Shown here one piece after another: positions 6,825 through 14,781 of a stretch of DNA of 33,847 bases. Position 1 is the stretch's first letter, and each line of letters opens with the position of its first letter. A program made the translations under genes and the position numbers. Origin of the DNA: DATFYM01 sp035315065 (GTDB taxonomy: Bacteria; Acidobacteriota; Terriglobia; UBA7540); assembly GCA_035315065.1 (NCBI GenBank), contig DATFYM010000115.1, positions 1 through 33,847 on the forward strand. Reading direction: 5' to 3'. Below the pieces are notes generated by a model. The model was given only the letters and a program-made list of their open reading frames with translations. It did not search any database and was not told the DNA's origin.

Positions 6825-8465
6825 TCATTTTGTCGGTGCGTCGGCAAGCGCGCCGTCGATGAGGCGAGCGATCTGGTCGAGGCTATCCTTCGGTTGATGG
6901 ATCTCCAGATAAAGGCGCCCTCCCGAGCGTTTGCGCACCAGTTCATCCAGCAAGCCCACAATGGCGCGGTCGATTTCGTCGAGTTCATCACGGAGGGAAG
7001 TCTTGGGGAACAGGACGTCCACCAGGGACTGAGCGAGGGCAAGGAGTTTCTTCGAATCGGGAGTCGGGAGTGGGGAATAGGGAGTAGGGCAGGAAGAACC
7101 GTCCATCGTCAATTGACTGTCATTCGTGTCCCGACTCCCTACGCCCGATTCCCGACTCCCTACTCCCGACTCCCTATCCCCTTCCGTCGCTGCGGCGAGG
7201 TAGGCTTCGAGCCGGTCGGCGTCACGCCGCGCTTCTTCGGCGTAGCGGGTGAAGCAGTGGTCGATATGCTTGGCGATGCGACGGAGGATACTGCGCTCCT
7301 GGCGATCGGCGGGCAGAAAAACGGCGTTGAGGCGTCGGACAAGATCGGGAGTCGGGGAAGAGAGAAGAACGGGAGTAGGGAGTGGGGAGTAGGGAGTAGG
7401 GGAAGAAGAACCGTCCATCGTCAATTGACCATCGTGAGCGTCCCGATTCCCGACTCCCGACTCCCGACTCTCTCCATCGTCGATGCCGACCTCTGAGTCC
7501 TCACCGACTTCCGACGACCGACCGCGGGCTGCCGGTTCGTGCCGTTCGATTGCCGCCACCACGGCTCGGGTCACCTGCTTGCTGTAGGCGGCCGTGTGCG
7601 GCGGCGGGGCCGGGTGGAACTCGAGTTGGTGGTCCGACCTTGACCAGACGAAGTCCTGTAGCAGGCGCACAATCTCTGCCCAGATCCGGCGCGTCTGCTC
7701 TTCCAGGTGGTCGCGGTGGAGCAGCGCGTCGGGCAGGCAGTAGGCGCGCGTCAAGGTGTTCTCCGGCGAAAGGCTGGGGCCCGGAATTGACGATTGATCC
7801 CGCCTCGCGGGATCGATTGACGATTGAGAAGAAAAGCGTGAATCGTGGATGGTCAGTTGTGCGCGGCCGGAAGCCAAGGATGATTTTCGAGTTTCGATTT
7901 TCGAGTTTCCAGTTTCGAATCTCGCATCGGCCATCGACAATCGGCAATCGTCGATCCCAAGAAAGGTCTGGAAGAACTGCTCCAGTTGGCCCTGTTCCCA
8001 GGAGGCTTGGGCGGGGTAGAGGCGCAGGCGACGCCAGCAGGTTTGGGCCAGAGTGACTACCCATTCCTCATCTTCTTCGCCCTCACGGAAAAAGAGGGCG
8101 AAGAGGCGCTGGAACTGCACCAGATGCCTCACAAACGCCTGCCGGTCTTCGCGGAGTCGCACCACGCTGGTCGCCATGTCGTGGGCGTAAAAGCCGGTCT
8201 TGAGGGCGTTCATGCGGCAGCGTTCGTTGCCCTCCGGGCTGTTGCGGCCGGCGATGGCCTTCTCCAAGTTGGCCATAGTGGCGGCATCGCGCTTTTCCGT
8301 GGGCCGGTAGATCAGCTCCTTGGGCGCCTGGTGGGCAATCTTGATGTTGGCACGACGCGCGGCCAAGGCCTTCTTGCTGAGGGTGTACTTCCGCTTCTTC
8401 TTGGGTGGGTGGCTCGCTTCCGCCGGTTCTTCCATAGCCTCCTCCGAATCGCTTCCCTCCAGCAC
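6825..8465 (-). CDS. 'NALKTG'-motif hypothetical protein with in-frame repeat inserts
   Basis: The product has 546 residues. It has a basic N-terminus (PPKKKRKYTLSKKALAARRA) and then NSPEGNERCRMNALKTGFYA. This resembles the 'NALKHG' motif of hypothetical proteins common in Acidobacteriota and Planctomycetes genomes. Helical stretches (EDEEWVVTLAQTCWRRLRL, DHLEEQTRRIWAEIVRLLQ, LVRRLNAVFLPADRQERSIL) are interrupted by three inserts encoded by intergenic-type repeats at about residues 174-232, 331-366 and 430-470. The frame stays open through all of them. ATG 8465 is taken as the start. Function is unknown; the motif is often found near transposable elements, but that link is weak. Confidence 0.7.
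   Translation of the reverse strand: MLEGSDSEEAMEEPAEASHPPKKKRKYTLSKKALAARRANIKIAHQAPKELIYRPTEKRDAATMANLEKAIAGRNSPEGNERCRMNALKTGFYAHDMATSVVRLREDRQAFVRHLVQFQRLFALFFREGEEDEEWVVTLAQTCWRRLRLYPAQASWEQGQLEQFFQTFLGIDDCRLSMADARFETGNSKIETRKSSLASGRAQLTIHDSRFSSQSSIDPARRDQSSIPGPSLSPENTLTRAYCLPDALLHRDHLEEQTRRIWAEIVRLLQDFVWSRSDHQLEFHPAPPPHTAAYSKQVTRAVVAAIERHEPAARGRSSEVGEDSEVGIDDGESRESGVGNRDAHDGQLTMDGSSSPTPYSPLPTPVLLSSPTPDLVRRLNAVFLPADRQERSILRRIAKHIDHCFTRYAEEARRDADRLEAYLAAATEGDRESGVGSRESGVGSRDTNDSQLTMDGSSCPTPYSPLPTPDSKKLLALAQSLVDVLFPKTSLRDELDEIDRAIVGLLDELVRKRSGGRLYLEIHQPKDSLDQIARLIDGALADAPTK
7056..7178. repeat. GGGAGTCGGGAGT-type palindromic repeat inside a gene
   Basis: Reiterations of GGGAGTCGGGAGT on one side and ACTCCCGACTCCC on the other form an inverted repeat with a short central segment. 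It is translated as RESGVGSRESGVG, then QLTMDG, then TPYSPLPTP in the minus-strand gene. The same insert type recurs at 7368. Confidence 0.8.
7368..7475. repeat. Second copy of the in-gene palindromic repeat
   Basis: This copy is closely related to 7056-7178 in sequence and in translated product (RESGVGNRD, QLTMDG, TPYSPLPTP). The length is again compatible with the reading frame. Confidence 0.8.
7815..7946. repeat. TTGACGATTG-type repeat inside a gene
   Basis: A run of GATTGACGATTG, TTTCGATTTTCGAG and ATCGACAATCGGC words, translated around residues 174-217 of the minus-strand gene. It belongs to the same word family as the intergenic inverted repeats at 10735, 13725 and 25104. Confidence 0.65.
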
Positions 8466-8620
8466 GATCCGGGCAAGCTCACGGAACTCGGCGGCGAAGT
8501 TCTATCGGGTAGCCTACTATGCCATCAGGGGATTGTCAAGAGCCTGAATGTTGCAGGTGTAATGTCCCGCGTAATTGTTGGCAACCCTTCACCCGGCACT
8601 GCGCGCCACCCTCTCCCAAA

Positions 8621-8739
8621 GAACGTGAAAAAATCCTGGGAGCGCGGGCATCTTGCCCGCTCTTCGCTTCTGTATCAGAGCCTTAGAGGATCAAGAGCGG
8701 GCAAGATGCCCGCGCTCCCAGGGTTTCTTCACGTCGTTC
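8621..8739. repeat. Long inverted repeat, GCGGGCATCTTGCCCGC type
   Basis: The arms at 8621-8664 and 8693-8739 are reverse complements over about 44 nt with few differences. Each arm itself contains a palindrome (GCGGGCAAGATGCCCGC). It lies just before the fourth 5S fragment. It is a likely bidirectional terminator or a non-autonomous mobile repeat. Confidence 0.85.
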
Positions 8740-8747
8740 AAGAACTC

Positions 8748-8815
8748 AGTTAAGCCCTCCGGTGCCCATGGTACTGCGCGGGCCACCGCGTGGGCGAAGC
8801 CGGTCGTCGCCGGGA
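8748..8815 (+). other. 5S rRNA 3'-part fragment 4
   Basis: About 68 nt start at AGTTAAGCCCTCC and run to GGTCGTCGCCGGG, with several substitutions compared with the true 5S. It is followed by its own strong terminator at 8832. It marks the right end of the 5S-punctuated zone. Confidence 0.8.
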
Positions 8816-8831
8816 TTGAATCTGAGTGAAC

Positions 8832-8862
8832 AAACGGCTCAGCGAGTTTCGCTGGGCCGTTT
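8832..8862 (+). terminator. Intrinsic terminator after 5S fragment 4
   Basis: A 13-bp stem with one wobble pair, AAACGGCTCAGCG with CGCTGGGCCGTTT, has a 5-nt loop and is followed by TTTGCTTT. The sequence differs from the other 5S-linked terminators. Confidence 0.85.
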
Positions 8863-9288
8863 TGCTTTGCGATCACACGTCGCAGCTACGTTCCCCCGCG
8901 GGATGGCGTACGGTCGGCGGTAGGCCTCGGGACTGCAGCAACCGTCGTCGGCATGATCTGTCCACCTCGGGTCCCAATCTAATTGAGCACCTATCCCAGG
9001 CCTTGGGAGTGATTAATGGCAGTAATGCGTCTGTCTTCGTCCTCGTTGCTCTTGCAGTTGGCAAGTGCGAAGCTCTAGCCTCCGCCCCATTCGGCTGAAA
9101 CATCAGACCTTCGGGAGCGGCTTTCTTTCCCCGAACCGCCGGGCCCCGAACCGCCGGGCTCGGGTTGCGCCTGCTCACGCCGCACGGGTAACCTTTTACC
9201 CGGAAGGCCAGTCTAAGGAAGTGGCACCCGGCGCGTTCTGGTTGTATTCTGTCCTTTAAGCCTTGCTCGGTAACTGGGAGGGGCTCCG
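8863..9288. other. Intergenic region without a recognised gene
   Basis: No convincing coding region was seen. It holds a short direct repeat, CCCCGAACCGCCGGG, in two copies near 9138-9165, and a small hairpin GGGTAAC-ctttta-CCCGG near 9186. GGGAGGGG at 9276-9283 is the ribosome site of the next gene. Confidence 0.5.
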
Positions 9289-10647
9289 TTGGCAGACTTC
9301 ACTAAATCCATCTTGAATCGAACCGCGACGGCGCTTCCGTCAGTGCCGGTGGAGACGCCGCCCGCACGGCCGGGCCCGCAACTGCGACCAGTCCCATCTC
9401 CAAGGCCATCTCGCAAGCCGCAGCCCGGCGGAGCTTACTGGGTGGCGGCGCTGGCGGTGGCCGTGGTGGCGATCGCGCTCGTCGTGTGGGCAGCGACGCG
9501 CGCCAGCGGGAACGCGTCGGCAGGCCGGGCGGCAGGTACGGCGGTGGCGGAGCGGCGCGATTTCGTCCATTTCCTGCGCATCGGCGGTACGGTGCAGGCT
9601 GTCCGCTCTTTTCCTATCCTCGCTCCCAGGCTTGCGGGTTCGCGCGGCAATCAGATGGTGATTACCAAGCTGACTCCGGCCGGAACCAAGGTGAAGCAAG
9701 GTGACAAACTCGCGGAGTTCGATCGCCAGAGCCAGGTGCAGGACTACATGGATCGGCAGGCGGAATATCAGGACCTGGTGGACCAGATCGCCAAGAAGAA
9801 GTCCGACGAAGCCGCCGCCCGCGCCAAGGACGACACCGAGTTGAAGGCGGCCGAGGACGAACTCGAAAAGGACAAGCTGGAGGTCCAGAAGGAACCCATC
9901 CTCTCGCACATCGACGCCGCCAAGAACAAGCTGAACGTGGAAGCGGCGGAAGCCAACCTCAAGCAACTCCGCGCCACCTATGCCCTGAAGCGGCAGGCCG
10001 CCGAGGCGGACACTCACGACCTTGAAATCCAGCGTAATTCAAAGCAAGCTGCCATGCTGCACGCCCGGCACAATGAGGAGCAACTGGTGCTGCATTCTCC
10101 CACCGAGGGCATCGTGGTGCTCAACACCACCTGGAAAAACTCCGGGATGGGAGAGGTGCAGGAGGGCGACCAGGTTTGGAGTGGGATGCCCTTTATGCAG
10201 GTGGTGGATCCCACCAGGATGGAAGTCCGGGCCAACGTGAACCAGATGGACGCTCCGTATCTCCGCTCCGGCCAGCGGGTGGAAATCCACCTGGATGCGT
10301 ACCCCGGTGTCACGTTCACCGGGAAGGTGGAGCAGGCTTCCCCCATGGCCCTCCCGAGCGAGTTCTCCGACAAGCTGTGGCAGTCCCCCGCCGTCTTCTC
10401 CATCGATCAGAGCGATCCTCGGCTGATGCCGGACCTTTCGGCGGCCGTGGACGTGGAGCTTGACCGGGCGCCCAACGCCTTGGTGGTCCCGCGGGCTGCG
10501 ATCTTCACGGAGAAGAGTCAGGCCTACGTCCGCGTGAAGAGCGGGGTGGGCTCAGAGAAACGGGCCGTGAAGATCGGGCCGATGAGCGATGTCGAGGCGG
10601 TGGTCGAAGCAGGAATGCAGCCGGGTGAGGTGGTGGAGAAGCAGTAG
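9289..10647 (+). CDS. HlyD/MacA-type membrane-fusion adaptor 1
   Basis: This is a periplasmic adaptor of a tripartite exporter. A cytoplasmic Pro-rich N-terminus leads to one membrane helix near residues 48-66 (YWVAALAVAVVAIALVVWA). Next comes a lipoyl-like half (KVKQGDKLAEFD), then a long coiled coil of about 100 residues rich in Lys/Glu/Ala, and the return lipoyl half (LHSPTEGIVVLNT). The beta-barrel (VRANVNQMDAPYLRSGQRV) and a membrane-proximal domain (ALVVPRAAIF) follow. Start TTG 9289 sits 5 nt after GGGAGGGG. It is the first of three homologous adaptors (others at 12454 and 14782). It lacks a permease directly downstream, so its partner may be the permease at 16101. Confidence 0.88.
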   Translation: MADFTKSILNRTATALPSVPVETPPARPGPQLRPVPSPRPSRKPQPGGAYWVAALAVAVVAIALVVWAATRASGNASAGRAAGTAVAERRDFVHFLRIGGTVQAVRSFPILAPRLAGSRGNQMVITKLTPAGTKVKQGDKLAEFDRQSQVQDYMDRQAEYQDLVDQIAKKKSDEAAARAKDDTELKAAEDELEKDKLEVQKEPILSHIDAAKNKLNVEAAEANLKQLRATYALKRQAAEADTHDLEIQRNSKQAAMLHARHNEEQLVLHSPTEGIVVLNTTWKNSGMGEVQEGDQVWSGMPFMQVVDPTRMEVRANVNQMDAPYLRSGQRVEIHLDAYPGVTFTGKVEQASPMALPSEFSDKLWQSPAVFSIDQSDPRLMPDLSAAVDVELDRAPNALVVPRAAIFTEKSQAYVRVKSGVGSEKRAVKIGPMSDVEAVVEAGMQPGEVVEKQ

Positions 10648-10734
10648 GCGGAGAGCAGAAGGCAGTAGGCAGGAAGAGAAAGAAAGACAGAAGGCAAAGG
10701 GCAAAAGGCACCGGTGAAGAGTGTCTGCGCACAA

Positions 10735-10853
10735 GAATTGACGATTGCAAATTGACGATTGGAAGACTGCCTCGTTGACGATTGTGGATGGCCGATTGAA
10801 AGGGTCGGCTACTCTTTTCTTTCAATGGTCAATCGTCAATCGTCAATTCTTCC
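10735..10853. repeat. TTGACGATTG-type inverted repeat
   Basis: The left arm has three GACGATTG-type words. The right arm has the complementary TCAATCGTCAATCG words, ending at 10853. It fills the gap between adaptor 1 and the MOSC gene and ends 17 nt before the MOSC start. The stretch before it (10650-10715) is a purine-rich run of AAGGCA words. Confidence 0.85.
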
Positions 10854-10870
10854 AGATTGGGTCGGGCAAA

Positions 10871-11533
10871 ATGAGGCTCGTTTCCGTAAACGTGGGGCTT
10901 CCCCGGGAGGTCGCGTGGAAGGGGAGGAGTGTGAGCACCGGAATCTTCAAGGAACCCGTCCCAGGCCGGGTGACGCTGCGAAGGCTGAATCTGGACGGAG
11001 ACCGGCAGGCTGACCTGTCGGTGCACGGGGGCGCGGACAAGGCAGTCTACGCTTACCCTTCCGAGCACTACCCATCCTGGCGCGGTGAGTTGGCCGGAAT
11101 GGAGCTGCCGTTTGGAATGTTTGGTGAGAACCTTACAACAGAGGGTCTGGCGGAAGGCGCGGTTAGTATCGGCGATCGCTTTCGCGTCGGGACGGCGGAG
11201 TTGGTAGTGACGCAACCGCGCCTTCCTTGCTACAAGCTCGCGCTAAAGTTCGGACGGGACGATATGGTGAAAAGGTTCTTGGCTAGCGCCAGAACGGGGT
11301 TCTATTTTTCGGTGTCCCGCGAGGGTGAGGTCGGGGCTGGCGATGCAGTTTCGTTGATCGATCGAGACCCGAACAACGTGGCCGTTGGAGACATCACGCG
11401 GTTGTACGTGAGCAAGAGGTACAGCCCTGCCGAGGTGGAAACCGTACATCGTGCGACGCGGGTCCAGGCACTGCCGGAGGGCTGGCGCGCGTATTTCCAG
11501 GAGCGCCTGGAAAAGCTCGGTTACGGAGTATAA
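10871..11533 (+). CDS. MOSC domain protein (YiiM-like)
   Basis: The 220-residue product matches the MOSC fold of the YiiM group. It has VNVGLPREVAWKG, then SVHGGADKAVYAYPSEHY, GMFGENLTTEGL and VTQPRLPCYKLALKFG; the Cys in PCYKL is the proposed molybdenum-cofactor ligand. YiiM-like proteins reduce N-hydroxylated bases and so protect against mutagenic base analogues. ATG 10871 is chosen because homologues begin at this MRLVSVNVG strand; the longer frame upstream is repeat sequence. It stands alone between two exporter adaptors with no evident link to export. Confidence 0.9.
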   Translation: MRLVSVNVGLPREVAWKGRSVSTGIFKEPVPGRVTLRRLNLDGDRQADLSVHGGADKAVYAYPSEHYPSWRGELAGMELPFGMFGENLTTEGLAEGAVSIGDRFRVGTAELVVTQPRLPCYKLALKFGRDDMVKRFLASARTGFYFSVSREGEVGAGDAVSLIDRDPNNVAVGDITRLYVSKRYSPAEVETVHRATRVQALPEGWRAYFQERLEKLGYGV

Positions 11534-11569
11534 CGGGTTCACCGGGTGTTTCGATAACTAAGAGAGAAC

Positions 11570-11598
11570 TTGACTTTATAATAATCCTTCGTTATGCT
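11570..11598 (+). promoter_or_regulatory. Strong sigma70-like promoter
   Basis: TTGACT at 11570-11575 and TATGCT at 11593-11598 are separated by exactly 17 nt in an AT-rich setting. An ATG at 11606 lies where transcription would start. Confidence 0.55.
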
Positions 11599-11605
11599 GG
11601 TTTCT

Positions 11606-11803
11606 ATGATCACGCTACGCCGTTCGATCCTTGAGCAGGCAAGCTACTCAGGTTGTATAACATTTAGAGTAATTAAACCGCCTGACTTCCAGGGTGGGTC
11701 CGTGGTTCGCTCTATTATAGAGACGGTACAACGTAGAGAATTAACATGGGGCTCGATCGCGTTTTTGTCTCCCGCCTGCAATGAAAGTTGGCCTTGCGAA
11801 TAG
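11606..11803 (+). CDS. Possible small leaderless ORF
   Basis: A 65-codon frame opens at ATG 11606, seven nt after the promoter's -10 box, and ends at 11803. The product (MITLRRSILEQASYSG, later VVRSIIETVQRRELTWGS) shows no known domain, and no ribosome site is present. It contains the palindrome CTCTATTATAGAG at 11710-11722, so the region could instead be a regulatory RNA or decayed sequence. This is a weak call resting on the promoter. Confidence 0.2.
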   Translation: MITLRRSILEQASYSGCITFRVIKPPDFQGGSVVRSIIETVQRRELTWGSIAFLSPACNESWPCE

Positions 11804-12417
11804 AAGGCGCCTCTGGGTGAGGGAGGCGAAGCAGATGGTTTTTTACGGGACCGAAGCCACTGACTTGTTGAAAACAAAGGATGGCGCCCCGGGACCGAGC
11901 CCAATACGAACCCATTTTGGAAAAGAGGTCACAAACAGGATAGCGTCCGAGATGGAATACGTTACACGCACAGGCAGGGAGAGCCACGTTACACGCGCAT
12001 TTTCGTTGAATGTGGACCGCAAAACGGAGACGTTGCAGAACAGGCAGAAGGTGGAGGCTGTTTCCCGACCGATTTGGGAAAAGATTTCAAGTTGAGTGGC
12101 TGACGTCAAGTCATTGACGGAGAACCCTACGACCTTCCCGAAGGTAGCAGAAGAAGGAACGGACAGCTTGTTGAGCCACGCAGGTCAAGCGGAACTATCA
12201 GGCGGAGTTGCGGGTTGGCCCATTGAACAGGATGCTAGAAAAAACCTGCTTCGAGGGTCTTCGCAGCGGCGCCCTGTAGGGCGGCATTTTGAATTCAATA
12301 AGATGCCCGGCTAAAGCCGGCCTCTACGCAGCGGTCGCCTGATGCTAGGCTGTTGAACGGACCTAGGGCCTGCTCTTAGCTCTTCGACGTTGAACCCTCA
12401 ACGGTTCGACCTCTTCA
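11804..12417. other. AT-richer region without a convincing gene
   Basis: Open frames here lack domain features and good starts on both strands. The composition is more AT-rich than the flanks, suggesting decayed or foreign DNA. Near 12308-12321 lies the CCGGCTAAAGCCGG hairpin followed by CCTCTACG, another intergenic repeat type. Confidence 0.45.
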
Positions 12418-12447
12418 GATGGCTGATAGCTGATAGCTGATGGCTGT
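12418..12447. repeat. GCTGATAGCTGATAG direct repeat
   Basis: Three tandem copies of the word GGCTGATA lie immediately before adaptor 2. They leave no room for a ribosome site in front of its ATG. Confidence 0.65.
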
Positions 12448-12453
12448 GGTTAT

Positions 12454-13725
12454 ATGATGAACCGTCGATCCCCAATTCTCCGAGGTTGGAGCAAGTGGGC
12501 CCTCGTGGCTTTCTTGGTGGCGGCAATAGGGGCCATCAGCTTGGGAGCGGTCCGTCTCTCCCATGCCACGCCGCAGACTCCTACCGTCGAGGTCAAGCGC
12601 GGCCTTTTTACTGACTACCTCCAGCTTCGCGGCCAGCTTCTGGCGCTTAAATCCGTCACCGTGACGGCTCCCTTACAGGCCGGCACCGACCTCCAAATCC
12701 TCAAATTGGTGAAGAATGGCTCCCAGGTGAAGCCGGGAGACGTGGTGGTGGAGTTCGATGCCACCAAGCTCCAGCAGACGGCGCGCCAGAAGCAATCGGA
12801 GTTAAAGCAGGCCGAGGGGGAAATCGAGCAGACCCGCGCTCAGGCTAACCTCACCGAGGAACAGGACAAAACGGACCTGATGAAAGCCCGCTACGATGTG
12901 GAAAGGGCGAAACTCGAAGCCAGCAAGCAGGAGATTCTTTCCAAGATCGAGGGCGAAGAGGACCAGTTGGCTCTCGCCGATGCCCAGCAGAAGGTGCAGC
13001 AGGCGGAGCAGAAACTCAAGTCCGATCAGGCGGATGCGGCGGCCGACCTGGAAGGGAAGAAGCAGAAAAAGAACAAAGCGCTTTACGACATGCAACTGGC
13101 GGAGAAGCAGATAACTCTCCTGGCCGTCAAGGCGCCGATCGCCGGCCTGGTAACCATGCTGCCCAACTGGCGCGCCAGCGGACCGTTCGACAATGGTCCC
13201 GATTTCAAGCAGGGTGACCAGGCGTGGCCGGGCGCTGGCATTGCGGAATTGCCCGACCTCTCCACGCTTGAAGCCGACGCTCGAGTGGATGAAGTGGACC
13301 GGGGGCGCCTCCAGGTAGGCTTGCCGGTGACGGTGCGGGTGGACGCGTTGCCGGACAAGGAATTTCAGGGAAATCTGGCCGAGATCAGCGCCTTGGCCAA
13401 AATCGACTTTCAGGCGGGCTGGCCGTTTCCCCGCAACTTCGACCTGCGGGTGAAGCTCCCGCAGATTGATTCCCGTCTGCGTCCGGGAATGAGCGCCACC
13501 GTGCGCGCCGCGGTAGACCACTTGCCGGATGCCATCCTCATCCCCGTCGAAGCCTCGTTCCAAAAGGGCGGGCAAACGGTGGCCTACGTTTTGAAGGGAT
13601 CCAAGTTCGAAGAGCGCGCCATCGAGGTGGCGCGCAAGAGCGAGGGCCAGTTGGCGGTGGCCAAAGGACTGGAGCCGGGAGAGAAGGTGGCGTTGAAGGA
13701 TCCGACGGAAGGGAAGAGGGACTAG
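12454..13725 (+). CDS. HlyD/MacA-type membrane-fusion adaptor 2
   Basis: The 423-residue product has a membrane helix near residues 15-33 (WALVAFLVAAIGAISLGA). The lipoyl half is KNGSQVKPGDVVVEFDATKL. A coiled coil of about 110 residues follows, then VKAPIAGLVTML. A barrel (ADARVDEVDRGRLQVGLPV) and the C-terminal DAILIPVEASF complete the family order. It closely parallels the adaptors at 9289 and 14782; ADARVDEVDRGRLQVGL matches the third adaptor better than the first. ATG 12454 and ATG 12457 are adjacent, and no Shine-Dalgarno sequence precedes them. The stop codon adjoins an inverted repeat. Confidence 0.88.
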   Translation: MMNRRSPILRGWSKWALVAFLVAAIGAISLGAVRLSHATPQTPTVEVKRGLFTDYLQLRGQLLALKSVTVTAPLQAGTDLQILKLVKNGSQVKPGDVVVEFDATKLQQTARQKQSELKQAEGEIEQTRAQANLTEEQDKTDLMKARYDVERAKLEASKQEILSKIEGEEDQLALADAQQKVQQAEQKLKSDQADAAADLEGKKQKKNKALYDMQLAEKQITLLAVKAPIAGLVTMLPNWRASGPFDNGPDFKQGDQAWPGAGIAELPDLSTLEADARVDEVDRGRLQVGLPVTVRVDALPDKEFQGNLAEISALAKIDFQAGWPFPRNFDLRVKLPQIDSRLRPGMSATVRAAVDHLPDAILIPVEASFQKGGQTVAYVLKGSKFEERAIEVARKSEGQLAVAKGLEPGEKVALKDPTEGKRD

Positions 13726-13815
13726 GGAATTGCCGCTTGACGATTGCCGATTGGAAAAACGGAGTGGCGTTTTCTTTTCCAATTGTCAATCGTCAATCTG
13801 CAATCGGCAATTCCC
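13725..13815. repeat. GGGAATTGCCG/TTGACGATTG inverted repeat
   Basis: The arms at 13725-13755 and 13779-13815 are complementary (GGGAATTGCCG at one end, CGGCAATTCCC at the other). It begins at the last base of the adaptor 2 stop codon and would fold into a terminator-like hairpin. Confidence 0.85.
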
Positions 13816-13948
13816 AGGTAGGTCGCACATCGTAAATAATTAGGCGGGATGGGACGCTAGAGAGGTCGCGTAGTTCGTATGAAGCGCTCCGCCTCGCGGA
13901 AACGAACCTTCAGTTTTCCGTTATGGGAACACACACGCACGGAGGGCA

Positions 13949-14239
13949 GTGCACGTCATCAGCTATAAGGCGATAAGGGAATATAAAGGGGCATGGCCCG
14001 AGGCCGCCTCTGCCCTCGACAATTGGTATCGAGTCGTTACTCGCGCGAAATGGAATAATTTCACGGAAGTGAGGCAAGTATTTGGGAGCGCCGACTGGGT
14101 GAAGCCTTACGTGATTTTCAACATCGCCGGTAACAAGTTCCGCCTCATCGCGGAGGTGAATTTTCGCAGCCAGACGCTCTTCATACGGCACATCCTTAGT
14201 CACGAGGAGTACGTGGAAGGGAAGTGGAAGAAGTCATGA
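13949..14239 (+). CDS. higB: HigB-type mRNA interferase toxin
   Basis: The 96-residue RelE-fold toxin of the HigB_toxin family has IREYKGAWPEAASALDNWYR, then FTEVRQVFGSADWV and the strand IFNIAGNKFRLIAEVNF. It ends with FIRHILSHEEYVEG. Members cleave mRNA at the ribosome. GTG 13949 follows GGAGGG closely; no ATG is available upstream. It precedes its antitoxin, the usual order for hig modules, and overlaps it by 4 nt. The module sits between exporter adaptors 2 and 3. Confidence 0.9.
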   Translation: MHVISYKAIREYKGAWPEAASALDNWYRVVTRAKWNNFTEVRQVFGSADWVKPYVIFNIAGNKFRLIAEVNFRSQTLFIRHILSHEEYVEGKWKKS

Positions 14240-14643
14240 CCACTCAAACGTTGAATCCGACCGCTTATCGAAAGCTCTTGGCCAAGGTGCAGCCCCACGC
14301 GATCAAGGACGAGCGGGAGTATGACCGTCTTGTCGCGGTGGTAGGCCGGCTGATGGAGCGAGGCGAGGAGAACCTCACCCCGGAAGAGACTTCACTCCTT
14401 GAGATGATGTCGATTCTGATCGAGGAATACGACCGGAAGCATTACACATTGCTCCCTTCGGAACCTCATCAGATGCTGGCTTTCCTAATGGAACAACGCG
14501 GGCTTGAACCCCACGACCTCCGGCAGGTCTTGGGATCGAAGAGCCGAGTAAGCGAGATCCTCGGGGGCAAGCGCCCTTTGAGCAAGGTCGAGACGAAGAA
14601 GCTAGCGGACTTCTTTCACGTCTCTGTTGATCTGCTTGTCTGA
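14236..14643 (+). CDS. higA: HigA-type antitoxin, XRE helix-turn-helix
   Basis: The antitoxin's N-terminal half is helical (AYRKLLAKVQPHAIKDEREY, LTPEETSLLEMMSILIEEYD). The C-terminal half is a Cro/C1-type helix-turn-helix: LAFLMEQRGLEPHDLRQVLG, then SRVSEILGGKRPLS. ATG 14236 overlaps the toxin stop in an ATGA junction, so translation is coupled; GTG 14224 is a possible alternative start. It should bind HigB and repress the operon promoter. Confidence 0.9.
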   Translation: MTTQTLNPTAYRKLLAKVQPHAIKDEREYDRLVAVVGRLMERGEENLTPEETSLLEMMSILIEEYDRKHYTLLPSEPHQMLAFLMEQRGLEPHDLRQVLGSKSRVSEILGGKRPLSKVETKKLADFFHVSVDLLV

Positions 14644-14667
14644 ACAGGATGTCACAAGTTCGTTCGG

Positions 14668-14759
14668 ATGTCATTCTGAGCGTAGCGAAGAATCTCTCTT
14701 CGAGTTCTGCGAATCGGCCGGATCACAAGAGGGATTCTTCGCTACGCTCAGAATGACAT
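14668..14759. repeat. CATTCTGAGCGTAGCGAAG inverted repeat
   Basis: Near-perfect 33-nt arms lie at 14668-14700 and 14727-14759 around a 26-nt loop. The word CATTCTGAGCGTAGCGAAG is, from memory, a common dispersed repeat in this phylum. It lies between higA and adaptor 3 and may act as a terminator. Confidence 0.88.
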
Positions 14760-14781
14760 GCGAACGGAGTTTCGCGGAGAA

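Noticed and set aside
11781..12109. Open frames of about 90-105 codons on both strands
   Set aside because: No domain, no good ribosome site and overlapping frames of similar length on both strands; probably decayed DNA.
12802..13782. 326-codon open frame on the minus strand
   Set aside because: It is antisense to adaptor 2 and has no recognisable product.
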